Program-made: the position numbers and the translations under genes | Shown here: positions 1-12,157 of the stretch, piece by piece | Layout of the letters: the number at the start of each line of letters is the position of its first letter | Position numbering within the stretch: the stretch's first letter is position 1 | DNA from: Strigamia acuminata | Lineage: Eukaryota > Arthropoda > Chilopoda > Geophilomorpha > Linotaeniidae | NCBI GenBank assembly: GCA_949358305.1 | Contig: OX442316.1 | Span: 12,154,001-12,214,000, forward strand | Length of the DNA: 60,000 nt | Reading direction: 5' to 3' | The notes under the pieces: model-generated | Told to the model about the DNA's origin: nothing | The model's database searches: none | The model's input: the letters and a program-made list of their open reading frames with translations, nothing else

Positions 1-218
1 CAGATCACCACGTGTCCAATTTTAACGATTGAATCAGCAAAACTAGATCAAGGACGAGTCCCTATGCTGAGTGTTAAGATTAGGAAGAGTCCAAATCTCT
101 GAACTGTTTGTAATCCGATTACGGAAATCCGACAGAGTTAAATTTTTGTATCAGTTTTTTATTTTGCTCAAATTAATTTCCAAAAAAATTCAAGATTTTA
201 AATTAGAGTATAGAAGTT

Positions 219-1973
219 TTAAATTATTTGGCTTTCGTCAATACTACCCAAGATTTCATCCAAATCATCTTCTCCCCAATCTATATCATCAAAAACAGTT
301 TTTTTCGGGGGATTTAAATTCGGACAATTAATTTTTTCTAAATTAACTGGCCGACTTTTCGGCTGAATCACACTTTCAAGCCCCTGAACTCGAATTGTGT
401 TGACTGAATTGATAGGTGACGGACTTCTCACTTTGTTTTCAATAGCAGAAGCTCCTAAAATAACGAAAGTTCCATTTGTAAAATCATACGACAAAAAAAC
501 CGCTTTAAATCCCATTACCTGAATGCTTGACAATATTACTAAAATGATCGTTTAAATTTCCCTTTTCAAATCGTTGACATCCCACACTATTATCCTCACG
601 ACAAAAGTAAATACTGGCTATATTTATTGGTTTGATGATTAAATAATGTTTCCGTTTTGATCGCGAATAAACATGAACCTAATTAATGTAAGGAGAAAAA
701 ATTGAATGAGTTTAATATATATTTGTTTTAAGTTTAAATGTCACAATTTTACTTGTTGCAAAACTAAAACTGTTCCAACTTTCAATGAAGAAACACAGTG
801 GTCTATTGACTGGCACTCAATTGTTCCCTCTATTTCACCTTAAAAAGTCAACAACATTAAGTATAAAGTTCAAAGATGTGTAAAAAGTTTAATGTCTTAC
901 CAGTTTTATCTTTTAGTACGGTTGATGCATTAGCTGCGTTTAAATTGATCGATTTAATAACCGCAATTAACATGGGCATTTTGTTATTTGGCAATTGTTT
1001 CAACCTAGCCTGAATGTAATCATTTATTAAAAATATTTTCATTAATTCACAACGCATTATATTTACGTTTTTTAAGAGCCACGAAATATTATACGTAAAC
1101 AGTGGTGAGTGTTTTGAATATGCGTCCAACCGTAGTTCCCTCAAAGCTTCGAACCACGGACCCTGGAAGAATTCACTTTCGTCTATTTGACTGCATGGTA
1201 TTTCCTTAGAAACATAAAAATTATTAATAATTAATATTAAGATAAAGTTAAGTGCAATTTACTATCGATTCCAAATGATTCGCTGGATCTGAATTCTCTT
1301 CATGTTGCGTAGCTGACAATTTGGAAAGTTTCTTAAAAAGTGTACGATTTGCCGGCTTAAAACAACAGTAAGAATTGTTACAAAATAAAAGCAAAATAGA
1401 ATTTCCCTAGACTCACAAATTCGGGCAGTAAACCAGCAGGGCCTGGAAATTTTCTTTTCCTCTTATTACTGTGTAATGTTGTGTCATTCGATATCGAATC
1501 ACTTTCGTCGTCAGAAAAATTTTGCAATAAAATTTTAGTACTTTCACGTTGGGATGAGCCTTTTATTGTAACATTTCCCGACTGATTTGTTGTTTCACTC
1601 GTATGTGGCGTAAATTGTAATTTTTTCCTCTCTGTTTCACTTGTAAATGAATTTATCTCGGTCACATCGGTAATATTTTCGGATTCATCAGACGCCTTTT
1701 TGGTGTCTAAATTATTTGGGTCTCGTAAATTAGTCCACTCGGGTAAATCGTCATCTAAATCGATGTCGAAGTCATCTCCGTTTCCACTTAAAAATGACGG
1801 AAGACTACACGAGTTCGTCTTTGATGTTGTTGACGTTGGTGTATTAGTACTTTCAACTACTCTTGGGGTCTCGATTTGTGAATAAATATCACCAAAAAAA
1901 TCGTCCTAAAAATATAAGAATATTTCAAAATTCGTAATTTAATTAAATGTTATTATTTTGTACTTACATCCAT
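219..1973 (-). CDS. HROB: Homologous recombination OB-fold protein (HROB/C17orf53-like)
   Basis: Seven exons join in frame on the minus strand: 1973-1968, 1905-1417, 1355-1263, 1204-901, 838-753, 678-519 and 454-219, giving 457 residues with GT-AG junctions throughout. The N-terminal half is acidic and Ser/Thr-rich. It ends in the signature KRKFPGPAGLLPEF, a motif characteristic of HROB. Exons 4-6 carry the OB-fold: NNKMPMLIAVIKSI, then VLKDKTGEIEGTI, then LKVGTVLVLQQVHVYS. The extreme C-terminus is acidic (DDIDWGEDDLDEILGSIDE). In vertebrates HROB recruits the MCM8-MCM9 helicase to recombination and crosslink-repair sites; the same role here is inferred. The first exon encodes only Met-Asp, so the start is less certain than the rest. 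Confidence 0.87.
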
Positions 1974-2112
1974 TCCGGGTCGCTGTTAAAAACTGGCGCC
2001 ATCAATCGTGACGTCGTTTTGAGTTTGGAATCAGCGCCGTAGACGGCAGATTTTCAATAACCAATTCTAAACATTTCCCGAGGGGTGCGACAATCAGAAT
2101 CTGCTTGTCAGA

Positions 2113-2317
2113 GATTCGAATCTTCTTTGGGATTCGAAAGATTCGGATGGGATTCGGAAAGATTCGGAAAGATTCGGGGGATTCGGCTGGGATTCGGGGG
2201 GATTCGGATAGATTCGGGGGATTCGGGGGGATTCGAATGAGATTCGGGGAGATTCGGATGGGATTTGGTGGGATTCGGCGGGATTCGGTGGGATTCGGAT
2301 GGGATTCAGAAAGATTC
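2113..2317. repeat. GATTCGG minisatellite, array 1
   Basis: A degenerate tandem array of about 8-16 bp units built on GATTCGG with G-rich spacers (GGGATTCGG, AGATTCGGATGG). It lies between HROB and the ciliary gene. The long open frames here on both strands (Arg/Ile/Gly-rich or Pro/Ile/Ser-rich) come from the repeat and are not genes. The rest of 1974-3081 holds no recognisable gene. Confidence 0.85.
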
Positions 2318-2681
2318 ATATGATTTTTTTCAAATAAATTTAGTGAAGTGGAAATTTTTTTAATTTTAATTTTAACTCTAGTGAAATGTGGTAAAATACG
2401 AGGTAAAATAACACGCAATCAAATGCAATCACAATTGCGAACAATGATGAATTCCGGGCTCGATTCCGGGATTAATTTGAAGTTCGCGCTAAATCATAAA
2501 TGCGCATGCGCAGATACCGCGCAGCGAGGTGCGCAGGTATAATTTCTTCCGATGATGATTTTACTGATGATTTTACGGACAATTTCAAGGACAATTTCAA
2601 GGAAGTTTCTTGTAAAAATATTATTACATTTTTTAATCATAAATTTTGTTTTTATTTTTCTCGATTTGTATACAACTTAAA

Positions 2682-2799
2682 GATTCGAGATTCGAAGATT
2701 CGGTGGGATTCGGAAAGATTCGGGTGGGATTCGGAAAGATTCGGGTGGGATTCGGAAAGATTCGGGCGGGATTCGGAAGCCATTGTCAGAGATTCGGTC
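2682..2799. repeat. GATTCGG minisatellite, array 2
   Basis: A second array of the same motif (GGGATTCGGAAAGATTCGG period) 365 bp downstream of the first. Both arrays are bounded by the word TGTCAGAGATTCG, at about 2106 and 2784. Confidence 0.85.
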
Positions 2800-3081
2800 G
2801 AATGTCGCCCCCCTCGACATTTCCGCTAAATATAAAAACATTTTATTTTTTCAATTTTCATCCGGAAAATGATAATAATGTAATTTTATTTTATTTTTTA
2901 AGTTTATATTTATGTCTGTTGCCGATCGAACACGTCACCAGCGGGAAATTTGATCACTTTTCGTTTCATCTGGAACTGGAACCCCTTGCGTTTATGGGCT
3001 GATGTTATTCCATAGATCTATATGTATTTGGGTCTATGATTATTTCTATTGCTGTTTTAAATTGTACATAAAATAACTACG

Positions 3082-6000
3082 ATGAGTCAAGACGACGGTC
3101 TGCTCGACGATCCCCAGACGAATAATTACGGTCAAGATTTAACTCAATTATTGGACCAGCTCTTTTTCGGCGGTTATTGCCAAGATATTCCAGATGAATC
3201 AACCGTTAAAAATATTATCAAAACAATTCCCTTAGATAACGAATATGGACAGAAATATATCAATGAAATTTCAGAGGTTATTAATTTTAATTACTACCGT
3301 ATTACAGACCTTAAAAAAAATTTTTTTTCCGTTTTAATATTTTTATTTATTCTGATTAAGTCTGACGAAATTCATCAAGCAGAAATGGCCGAATTTACCG
3401 ACCTAGAGGATTATCTAGCGAGGGTTTATTACAGACATGAATTAGGAACACAATTAAAATCGAATGAAGGATATGTTTCGTGCGCTGGTTCAGGTAAATT
3501 AATTATTGAATATGTCGACTGCACACCAATGTAGCGTGGTGGAATGGCACGCCACAGAATAAATATTTTGTTTTGATTCATTTCATCAGGAGTGACAGTT
3601 ATAGAATCACTTCCAGACGCCATGATAGAAGAGGGAATGGCAGAAGAAGCGGGAATGGCAGAAGAAACGGGAATGGCAGAAGAAACGGGACTGGCAGAAG
3701 AAACAAGCGATCTTGATGTCGATGCCGGTTGTATTAATCCATTTTACGTGAACGAAGAATGTCCCCAAGATGTTTTTGGCATGGAATCTCCCATTTTCAC
3801 TACTAAATCTGATTTAAGAAGTAACTCGTTGAGTATTTCTATTGTAAATCGAAACTGACAGCTTCGTACAGGCATTGTAACCACACCGACCGAACAAGAA
3901 CGGTTGTTGCTGGAAAAGTATGCCGTTTTGTTCGCTGAACCACTGGTTAAAAAAGATTGTACACTGAGTAAGTATTGGGTTATATGTTAGATGCTTTAAT
4001 AAGTGGCAAATATTTGTAGCGGCAACGGAATATCCGGCCAATCGTGGAGCTGTTACGAAACGTTTATCTGCTGCTGGAAATGATGTTAATATATCTAATA
4101 TCGATTAAAAAGGTGCAATTATGTTAATGATTATGTTATTCGACAGGTGAAATTGTCAAAAACAAATGAGAAAAATAAATGTCACCCTGAGGAAGTGACA
4201 CACTGGTATTATAAGTGTATAAGTATATTATGAGTTTTTTTTTATTTTTTTTATTTTTTAATTTTGGTGAATCTAGTAAAATAAAGAAAAAATGTGTGTT
4301 CAAAGCAATCCCTTATCAAATCATTTTCACTGATTGTAAACCCGGAAAAGTTTACCAAGTATTTAGTAATATTAAAAGTAAATCTTTACATAGTAAAAAA
4401 TAAATATAAATATTTTTTAAATTAATAAAGGCGACATTAGAACTTAAAAATATTACATTAAGTGCTCAACAGTGCAGTGTTTTACCACCAGAGTCCGGCT
4501 TTTTCATGATAGGCGAAGGTAAAAATCATTTACTTGTAAATTGTAATTGTAATTGTAATTACATAATTGATTTAATCAATCCATTTCTTTGTTCAGGGCA
4601 ATATCCTACCGAGAACAAGAACTTTGTAGCTGCAGGATTAAGTTGCAAATATGTAATCAAATTTCGGCCAAAATTATTTAAGGTTTACCAGGACCGAATT
4701 CGAGTGAGCGTGTCAAATGGACAACCGTTTGAAGTGAAGTTATTAGGCAGAAGGACCGATCCGATATTAAACCGTAAGTCAATTGTACAATTATAGTCGA
4801 AACCATTTAAAAATAGCATTATAAACAGTGAAGAGTAAATGGAACTGTGGCGATTGTTTTTGTGGCAGCCAAGTCAACATGGAGTTTTCAATTACAAATT
4901 CAGGCGGAGAAGGCGTTTTTTGGTTGCATCAAGGAAATATAGAAAACGAAGACGTTAAAAATATGTTTGCTACAGATGATCAGGTAAATTCGAATAAGTT
5001 GAAACTGTTTAGGAGACTCAAACGAGCATTTTGGCTAGCTAAACACATACATTGGATCGTGGACTGACATGAAAGATTTCACCATCAGTCCCACAAACTT
5101 CGAATTAAAACCGAAAGCGGAAACAACGATTAGTGTAACTTTTAACCCTAGTTCTCCAGGAAATGTGTGCGAGCACGTATCTATAATTTGCGACAATCAT
5201 GCGTGCGTTAGCAAGTTCTTAATTATGGGTATGTGAGTCAGGTTTATTGACATTTTTTACTTTTAATTTTTAATTTTTTCAATCGAAGGACGATCCATTT
5301 CCGTGAACAGACATTTGGTAACTTTAAAATGTCGTTGGAATTTCGTCCGCCCGCAAGAAACTTGGGACGTATATGCCGAAAACTTTTTAAATTTTGAAAC
5401 CATTTATTCGGGCAATGAGTCGTCATTATCGTTTACAATGACAAACAACAGGCATAATAGAAAAATAAAATTAAAAAAAAAAAAAACAATTTGCAAGAAT
5501 TTTATTTTAAAACATAGTTTCATCTCGTTTAAATATCACTGGGACATGTTTCACCCACTGTTTGATCCAAAGAAAACGACACGGGTCGCAGTTAAAGAGC
5601 CGACATTGGACATTTATCCTTCAAAAGGGGAATTACTTGGTCAGAACGAGCAAATAGTGACATTGACATACAAGCCGGAAAAAGTGATGTCTCTATTCGT
5701 GTTGTTTTGTCATCGTTTTGTCATTTGTTTGTGCTGTAGGAAAGCAGCCTTCATGTAATCGTCCAATTAGTAGTCGAGAACATCCCAAGAGCTGCACTGG
5801 ATAAATCAATTGGAAATATCGAACCTGTAAGCGACGACAGTGCAGCGAATGTATTGTTAAATTTTGTCGACGTTCAAGGGAAATGCATAGACTACAATCT
5901 AGCTATTTCCCCGCCCCTATTAATGATTCATGGCGCTTTGGAGATCGGAACTACTCATCGCCAACTGATTCAAGTATTAAAGCGGATTATTTTTGTTTTA

Positions 6001-9000
6001 ATTTTTAATTTTTTATAAATTTTCTTTTTTTCTAGTTAATAAATCATAAAAGGGTTCCAGCGTACTTCAAATGGTCACGTTGCAGTTATCCGAATGTCGT
6101 GGAAGTAGAACCTATAGTGGGATTTATTGGTGCCACTTACGAAATGACTTTGGAAGTGAAGATAACCGGCACCCAAGTTGGGGAATTTATAGAAGCGTTG
6201 TCCTGCGAGATCCAGGGCGTTAAGCAGTTACTCACGCTGCAAGTTAGTCAATAATTATTAAGGAAAAAATTATCTCGTTCATTTGAATTGGTTTTTATTT
6301 CAGGTGGTGTACAGGATATGCGGTCACAAAGTTATTATTGAGACTGGGACTGTCAATCTTGGTTTAGTTCGAGCAGGATGCAGAGCTGAGGCTTGTTTAA
6401 TATTGCGAAATACCGTACCGTGTAGAGTTCCGTGGCGGATATGGGACTGTACCAGCCAGCCATTTTGCAATCAAGTACAAAAAACTGATTTGATTTAGCT
6501 CGTGAAATAACATCATTTTTTTCCCGCATAGTCTGAAATCATTCAACTGGAGCTTAGTCCCGCTGGTGGAGAGTTAGAACCGCTTGTAACGCAGAAAATT
6601 ACCATCGCATGCCAAACACAAAACCCTGCAAGTATAAGAAGTACGTTGCAATTGGAAGCGGAGGGCGCTGTACAGGGGTAAGGTAAAGAGACGAGCAAAA
6701 CGTCATTTAATTAAACGTGTAATTAATTATAGGTGCGTGGCTGTAATGGGAGAAGTGGTAGTACCGAAAGTGTGCTTACAAAAATGTACTTATTTTGCTG
6801 GTATGGTGTATCGCAGCGTACCCTTCACTACAACTATTACCTTAGTCAACAACAGCGCTTTGGATACGACTTTTTGCTGGGATGAAGTAAATACAACATT
6901 AACCACAATTGATATTGAATTTGATATTGAGTTATATCACGTAGGCTGAAGGAGTCGATGCGAAATCGTGTACAATTCATTTCGAGCCAACCAAAGGATC
7001 AATTTGTGCGTTCCAGTCGAAAGCCGTGTGTGTAACTTGCACCGTCAACCACATGGTATTTATATAAACGATTTTGTTACTTTAAAGGTAGATATATCGT
7101 ATTTTAGATTTCATTTCATGATGTGTGTGTCCCCTGCTGGATCGATGGAATGGTCGAGCCAGTTTATTGGTCCCTTTCCGGTGAAGTTAATGGAATTGAA
7201 ATATTTTGTTCTCTCGATAATGACAGTCGGCGCTATTGCGCTACGCTAAAAGAAGGAGGGTACGATATACATGAGTCGAAATTATTATTTTTTAAATGAA
7301 TAGAAGTGACGGTTTGATTTACACTTGTAGATGCGAAGTTGAGCCGCATTTTGACGTTGATTTTGGGACCCAAGTACCAATTGGTAGCACTGTGGTTCGA
7401 GAATTTCGCTTGACAAATAATAGCGCTATCATGGCATCGTTTAAGATAACTGGCGATAACTTTATTGCCACTGATTTAGAGGAATGGTAACGGTTAAATG
7501 AATTAAAAGGCATAAATTTGTGCGTGACACGATTTTTTTTAAAGGCAAAAAGCAATGGACAATAATAGTCAACTTCCAGACTACAGCAATAAGAAAATGC
7601 AAGGTTAAGTTATTGTTTTCACTTTATATTTATCGGTTTTAATGGCAGTCATTTACAGATACGTTAGTGAATTTTTTGAAGGCGAATAACACCGGGCTTG
7701 CTTTTATTGTCTACCCGCCAATGGGCTGGATTGCTGCTTTTAAAACTGCTAACATTCAAGTAATTGGCTTGTCCGATATGTGGGGATTTTATAAGGATAT
7801 GATCACGGTTCAGGTTGGTAAATTAGATTGATTTGTTTGATTCGTACAGTTTATTCAATTAATTTAAGGTGTGCCAAGTCAAACCAATACACATGAAAGT
7901 TAGTCTTAATTCGGTTGGAATGACTTTGAAATATTTAGCAGCTCCTCATAATGACAGCGCATTCAAACTGAGGTACCGGTAGAGGAAAATTCTAGAAACA
8001 ATTTTAAAAAATTCAACAAAAATCCCCAGATTTGGTAACCATTTAATTGATGGTAAAAAACAAACGAGAGGAATCAAGGTTATCAACTCTGGACCTTGCG
8101 GTAAAAAAAAATGTAATAAATAAATAAATAATTAGTATTTAATTTTATTTCTATGATACCAGATTTAACTATTGATTTCAAAAGTTATGTGGACATTCAG
8201 ACCGTCAATAGACCGTTGTTAGTCACATTGCATTTGTTTAAATACGAGACACTGGCATCAGCCACAAGAAAAAGCTGCAATAGATGCAAAGCGTCAATTA
8301 TTAAATCAATTCCATCGGATCCCGAACCCAGACAGAAGTTGTTGGAATTGGATTTGCTTCCTTATTATGGCGAAATTAATGAACAAGTCTTTTATTTATC
8401 ACCTAACCCTTTATTGATACGAGCTCGCTCGGAAGCCATCTTGAACGTTCTTTTCACGCCTCCAAATGAAACATCGCCAAACATCTCGTGGAAAACCGGA
8501 CTGCCAGTTATCTGTAGTCATTGCACGGGAACAGTGACACTAGATCGAAATGTAGGTGTTTAAGATTAGTTTAAAATTATTAATGATTCCCACAAATATC
8601 AACAGGCATTAATGATCCAAAACAAAGTGGGTCGCCAACACAGACGGAAAGTGGCCAACATGGATTTTGACATCACTGCCAATTTGACAATACCGAAGTA
8701 GTTGCTCTATTTATTTATTTATTTATTCATTTAGTAATTTATATATGCATTTGGTAATTTATTCATTTAATTATTTTTTTTATTTGATTATTCATTTAAT
8801 TATTTATTTCGGTTAAAATTATATTTTATTTAATAGGTTAATACTTGTACCTGATGGAGAAGATGACGGATCATTATTTCGACTGAATGGTGGAAATTTT
8901 TTGTTCGGAAAGGTGGGAAAATTGTACTTAAAAAACCCAAATTTGTAAATTGCAAATATTTATGATTAAGCCTGAAACGATGTGCAAGATAAGAACCGTG

Positions 9001-9978
9001 TCATTCCGAAATGATTGTGCGGCTAGGTTGCACGCAGTGTTTAGGACCGTTAAACCGTTTAGTTTTGTTGCGTGCACGAAAACTGTCCAACGTACCCGGC
9101 CAACGCCGATTGAGCCGGGAGATGTTGTAGAGGTACAGTATGCTCGGAGAAATAGAAACGGAAAAGTCAAATTGTATAAATAATTTATTTAATTGCAGTT
9201 GGATTTACAATTCACCCTAAAAAGGCACGAAGTAGACAAAATGTGTCGAACGTCGCCGTGTCACAAGTGCGAGCCGAGCATATGCCCCGACGATTGCATT
9301 TGTCATTACTGCAAAGACGATAAACCACACCAGTTGTTTTTTGAAAAACCGTTGAGGATTCAAATATTGGAGACATCCAAAGAGGAGGTAATTTTTTTCT
9401 CGTTAAAATTTGAGTAATTTGGTATTATACAATGTATAGATGAATTTTTCTTAGGAAATTCCTTTAATCGGGAAGGTGCTTTTGCCTTATTTAACACTGG
9501 CGTCGAGTGAATTAGATTTTGGTATTTGTTTTAATGGTCAAGTAACGTGTCAAGGAGTGGGAATTCTCAATCCTAGTGTATGCGATAGTTCTTTTTGCGT
9601 CGTGTATGGTGAGATTTGCTCGACATCAAACATCATTTCACGAATTTCGACAATAAGATTTTTCCACAATTTTCTAGAGAACAGTTGCAATGAATTTCGC
9701 GTCGAACCGATCGAGGGAAATGTTCCAGGGTGCCACAATGAAAACCTGCCTGGACGAACGGAACTCGATGTTTTCTTCAGTCCACAGTATTATTTCATAT
9801 CTATTTATCCTGTTTGATTTTAAAATTCGATTGGAATTTTAGGCACGACGGTGACTACTTTCAATCGGTAATTATTCACGGGGCCTTTCAATTGGTTCCA
9901 CTACGTTTGGTGTTGAAAGGAGTTGGTTCGTACGACAAGAAATACAGACGATGGTACGACGTCGTGGATTCAACGTGA
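3082..9978 (+). CDS. Large ASH/MSP-domain ciliary protein (HYDIN/DLEC1/CFAP74-type)
   Basis: About 28 short exons on the plus strand can be joined with introns of roughly 45-90 bp, giving an estimated 1,600-1,700 residues. The start is ATG at 3082 (MSQDDGLLDDPQTNNYG) and the stop is TGA at 9976-9978. The product has repeated beta-sandwich segments of the ASH/MSP type: ISPTNFELKPKAETTISVTFNP, GQNEQIVTLTYKP, DFGTQVPIGSTVVREFRLTNNSA, and a C-terminal FFSPQHDGDYFQSVIIHG. This architecture is typical of axoneme central-pair and microtubule inner or associated proteins. The C-terminal third has a Cys-rich insert (CRTSPCHKCEPSICPDDC). The intron after about 5452 appears to use a GC donor (AG|GCATAA). 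The first intron (after about 3275) and the exon near 4080-4145 have weak donors. The length fits DLEC1, but I could not settle which paralogue this is. Confidence 0.72.
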
Positions 9979-10069
9979 CAAGGTGGATTTTGCAAGTTTT
10001 TATTAAATTTTTAAGAGTTTTATGTGTGAAATACATGGAGAATGATTCGTGATATTTGAAAAAATGTTT

Positions 10070-11566
10070 TCACTCGATTTCCCCGAGATAAATTTGCTTA
10101 TCGCTCGAACAAGACGCAACTGGAAAAGAAAAAAATAATTACACACTGCTAAATAAATTATTCGTTAGTTGTTAAAGAGTTTCTTATTCTTACTGATCGG
10201 CTCTTTGGGATGAAAATTGACATCGTTCACTGAACCAGTATGTCCCGGCAACTTATATAAAATTCTTCTGCTAGTTGTGTCCCAAACATAAACGTATCTA
10301 TCGGCTGATCCAGCAGTCACTTTACTGCCATCGGGCGACCAACCGCATCTTAACAAATTCTACAACAAAAAATTTCATCTAAAATTTGCATTTCTATAAT
10401 TAATTCATTAATTTTTATACCTTTTCGAAATTGTGCTGGTGTCCTTGCAGAATCTTGACGCAGCGTTCTTGCGGTGCAAATGGCCTGATGTCCCAAATAC
10501 GAACTGTAATCAAATTAGTTTTAAATTAATTATCCAATATTAATTTTGATTATAATCACGTGTATTGTCCATTGAATTTGACACTATATATGAGCCGTCC
10601 GGGCTCAGTGCGAGACCAGTTACTGTATCCATATGACCGCGCATTTTGTACAAAACGTTATTTTTTCGTAAATCCCACACCTTCAACTCGTTATCGATGC
10701 CACCAGACACAATCTGCTCCGAAGTGTCGTTGAAAGTAATTGCTATGACTTGGTAGGTGTTTTGGAAGGTTTGCACGGCCGCTTTACGTCGAGTGTCCCA
10801 CAACTAAAAATTAGACGGCAATTTAGTTAATACAGTCATCAATATTGACATTAAAATGCGTTGTACTTTAATGGTCGTGTCGTCACTGCCACTACAGAGC
10901 ATTTGGGGACCTCTTCGAGCTGGATGACAACAATTGACGAATGTTGTGTGGCCCTTGAGTTTTTTGATTCTGGTGCCAGTTTCGGAATCCCAAATGCCCA
11001 ACGTTTTGTCTGTTGATGCTGTGAAAATCGTCCTGGAATAAATATTTACGGGTAAGTTTTTTTTAAAAATTTACAAAAACGTTCGTTCCACTTACGATCC
11101 GTCTGTGGAAAAGTGTAAATCCATTACGGCCCCGGAGTGTCCCGTCATCATAGCAAAATTTTCACATTCACCGTAGACGTTCCATAAAACTAAAAATTAA
11201 TAGAGAATTGAATTTAAAAATTAATTAAAGAATTACATTTTTGTGTTTCTCCGTACAAATAAGCCGGTCGAAGCCAGACGAGGCCAAAAATTGGCCTTCT
11301 GGGTGAAATTTTGCTGTGAATATTTCTCCAGGGTGTCCACACAAAAGCATTATAGGCGCATCGAGACTCGAAGTTCTTGGATATCCCTAAACAGATCAAA
11401 GTTGTGTTGTTGTTGTTATTGTGTACTTTGAAATAAAGCGTTAAAAACAACTTACAGACTGAACAATGCTTTTCCCGTCTCTTATAACAATTTCTGTTCG
11501 TGGTCGTTTGGCAGTTGCCATTAGAGCCATCTCCTCTCCGTCTCGTTTCATTCCAAACATCGGCAT
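10070..11566 (-). CDS. SNRNP40: U5 snRNP 40 kDa WD40 protein
   Basis: Eight exons join in frame on the minus strand (11566-11456, 11386-11257, 11189-11096, 11032-10867, 10803-10560, 10503-10421, 10359-10194, 10119-10070), giving 347 residues; the human protein has 357. The start is MPMFGMKRDGEEMALMATAK. Seven WD40 blades follow, with near-diagnostic stretches such as AAVQTFQNTYQVIAITFNDT and SADRYVYVWDTTSRRILYKL. The terminus IASCSSDKQIYLGEIE lies in a 50-bp last exon after a GTAAGA donor at 10193. The protein belongs to the U5 snRNP/tri-snRNP and the spliceosome. It converges on the ciliary gene (stops 91 bp apart) and diverges from SNX19. Confidence 0.96.
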
Positions 11567-12059
11567 TTTGTGTTGAAATGGGTAAATTAATTGGATCAAG
11601 TATATATTTAAGAACACGGCGCCATCAACATCGTCCGTGCCGGTTTAAGAAAGTACGGTGCAGTATAGCAACAATTCAATTTTTACATTTATAATTTAAT
11701 TAATCATAAGCGTTATTTAAATTTGATCAATACAAAATTTATTAACCTATTTTAGTGTGTTTTGTCAGCTTCTTTTGCTTTATTTTGTTATACTATTAAA
11801 ACTAGTTAAAACTAGACCGTTTGATTACAGAAGCGTAAAGTTCCACTAAGCTTCCGTAATTTTTAAAAATTTTGACATTTTGATATCACCGCGAGAAACT
11901 GTTTGTGATTGACAATTATTTATTAATCAAACACAAAACATAATTTCTAATTTCTAATTATTTAATTTAATTTTTCTTAGCTTTATTTTTCAAACGCCAT
12001 TAAAAGAGAAACGTTTTAGAATATTCCCACTCGATGTCACTACTGCCATAGAAACAATA
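11567..12059. promoter_or_regulatory. Shared intergenic region between divergent SNRNP40 and SNX19
   Basis: About 490 bp separates the SNRNP40 start from the first ATG of the SNX19 transcript. It is AT-rich and holds no coding sequence I can support. A bidirectional promoter is inferred from the arrangement only; I see no clear TATA box. Confidence 0.35.
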
Positions 12060-12155
12060 ATGGCGGACGCAAATGAAGGCGAGACCAGAGATATGGATAA
12101 TCAAGCCCATATTGAGTCACCGCACAAGCCGGACAGTGCAGCTGAAAATGCTTAG
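12060..12155 (+). other. Upstream ORF of SNX19 (31 codons)
   Basis: An ATG at 12060 opens a 31-residue acidic reading frame (MADANEGETRDMDNQAH...) that stops at TAG 12153-12155. This is two bases before the proposed SNX19 ATG and in a different frame. It could reduce or regulate translation by reinitiation. Alternatively it marks an unrecognised splice event that gives SNX19 a different N-terminus. Confidence 0.45.
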
Positions 12156-12157
12156 AT

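Noticed and set aside
2002-2418. 138-codon Pro/Ile/Ser-rich ORF on the minus strand
   Set aside because: It spans the GATTCGG minisatellite and consists mostly of translated repeat units.
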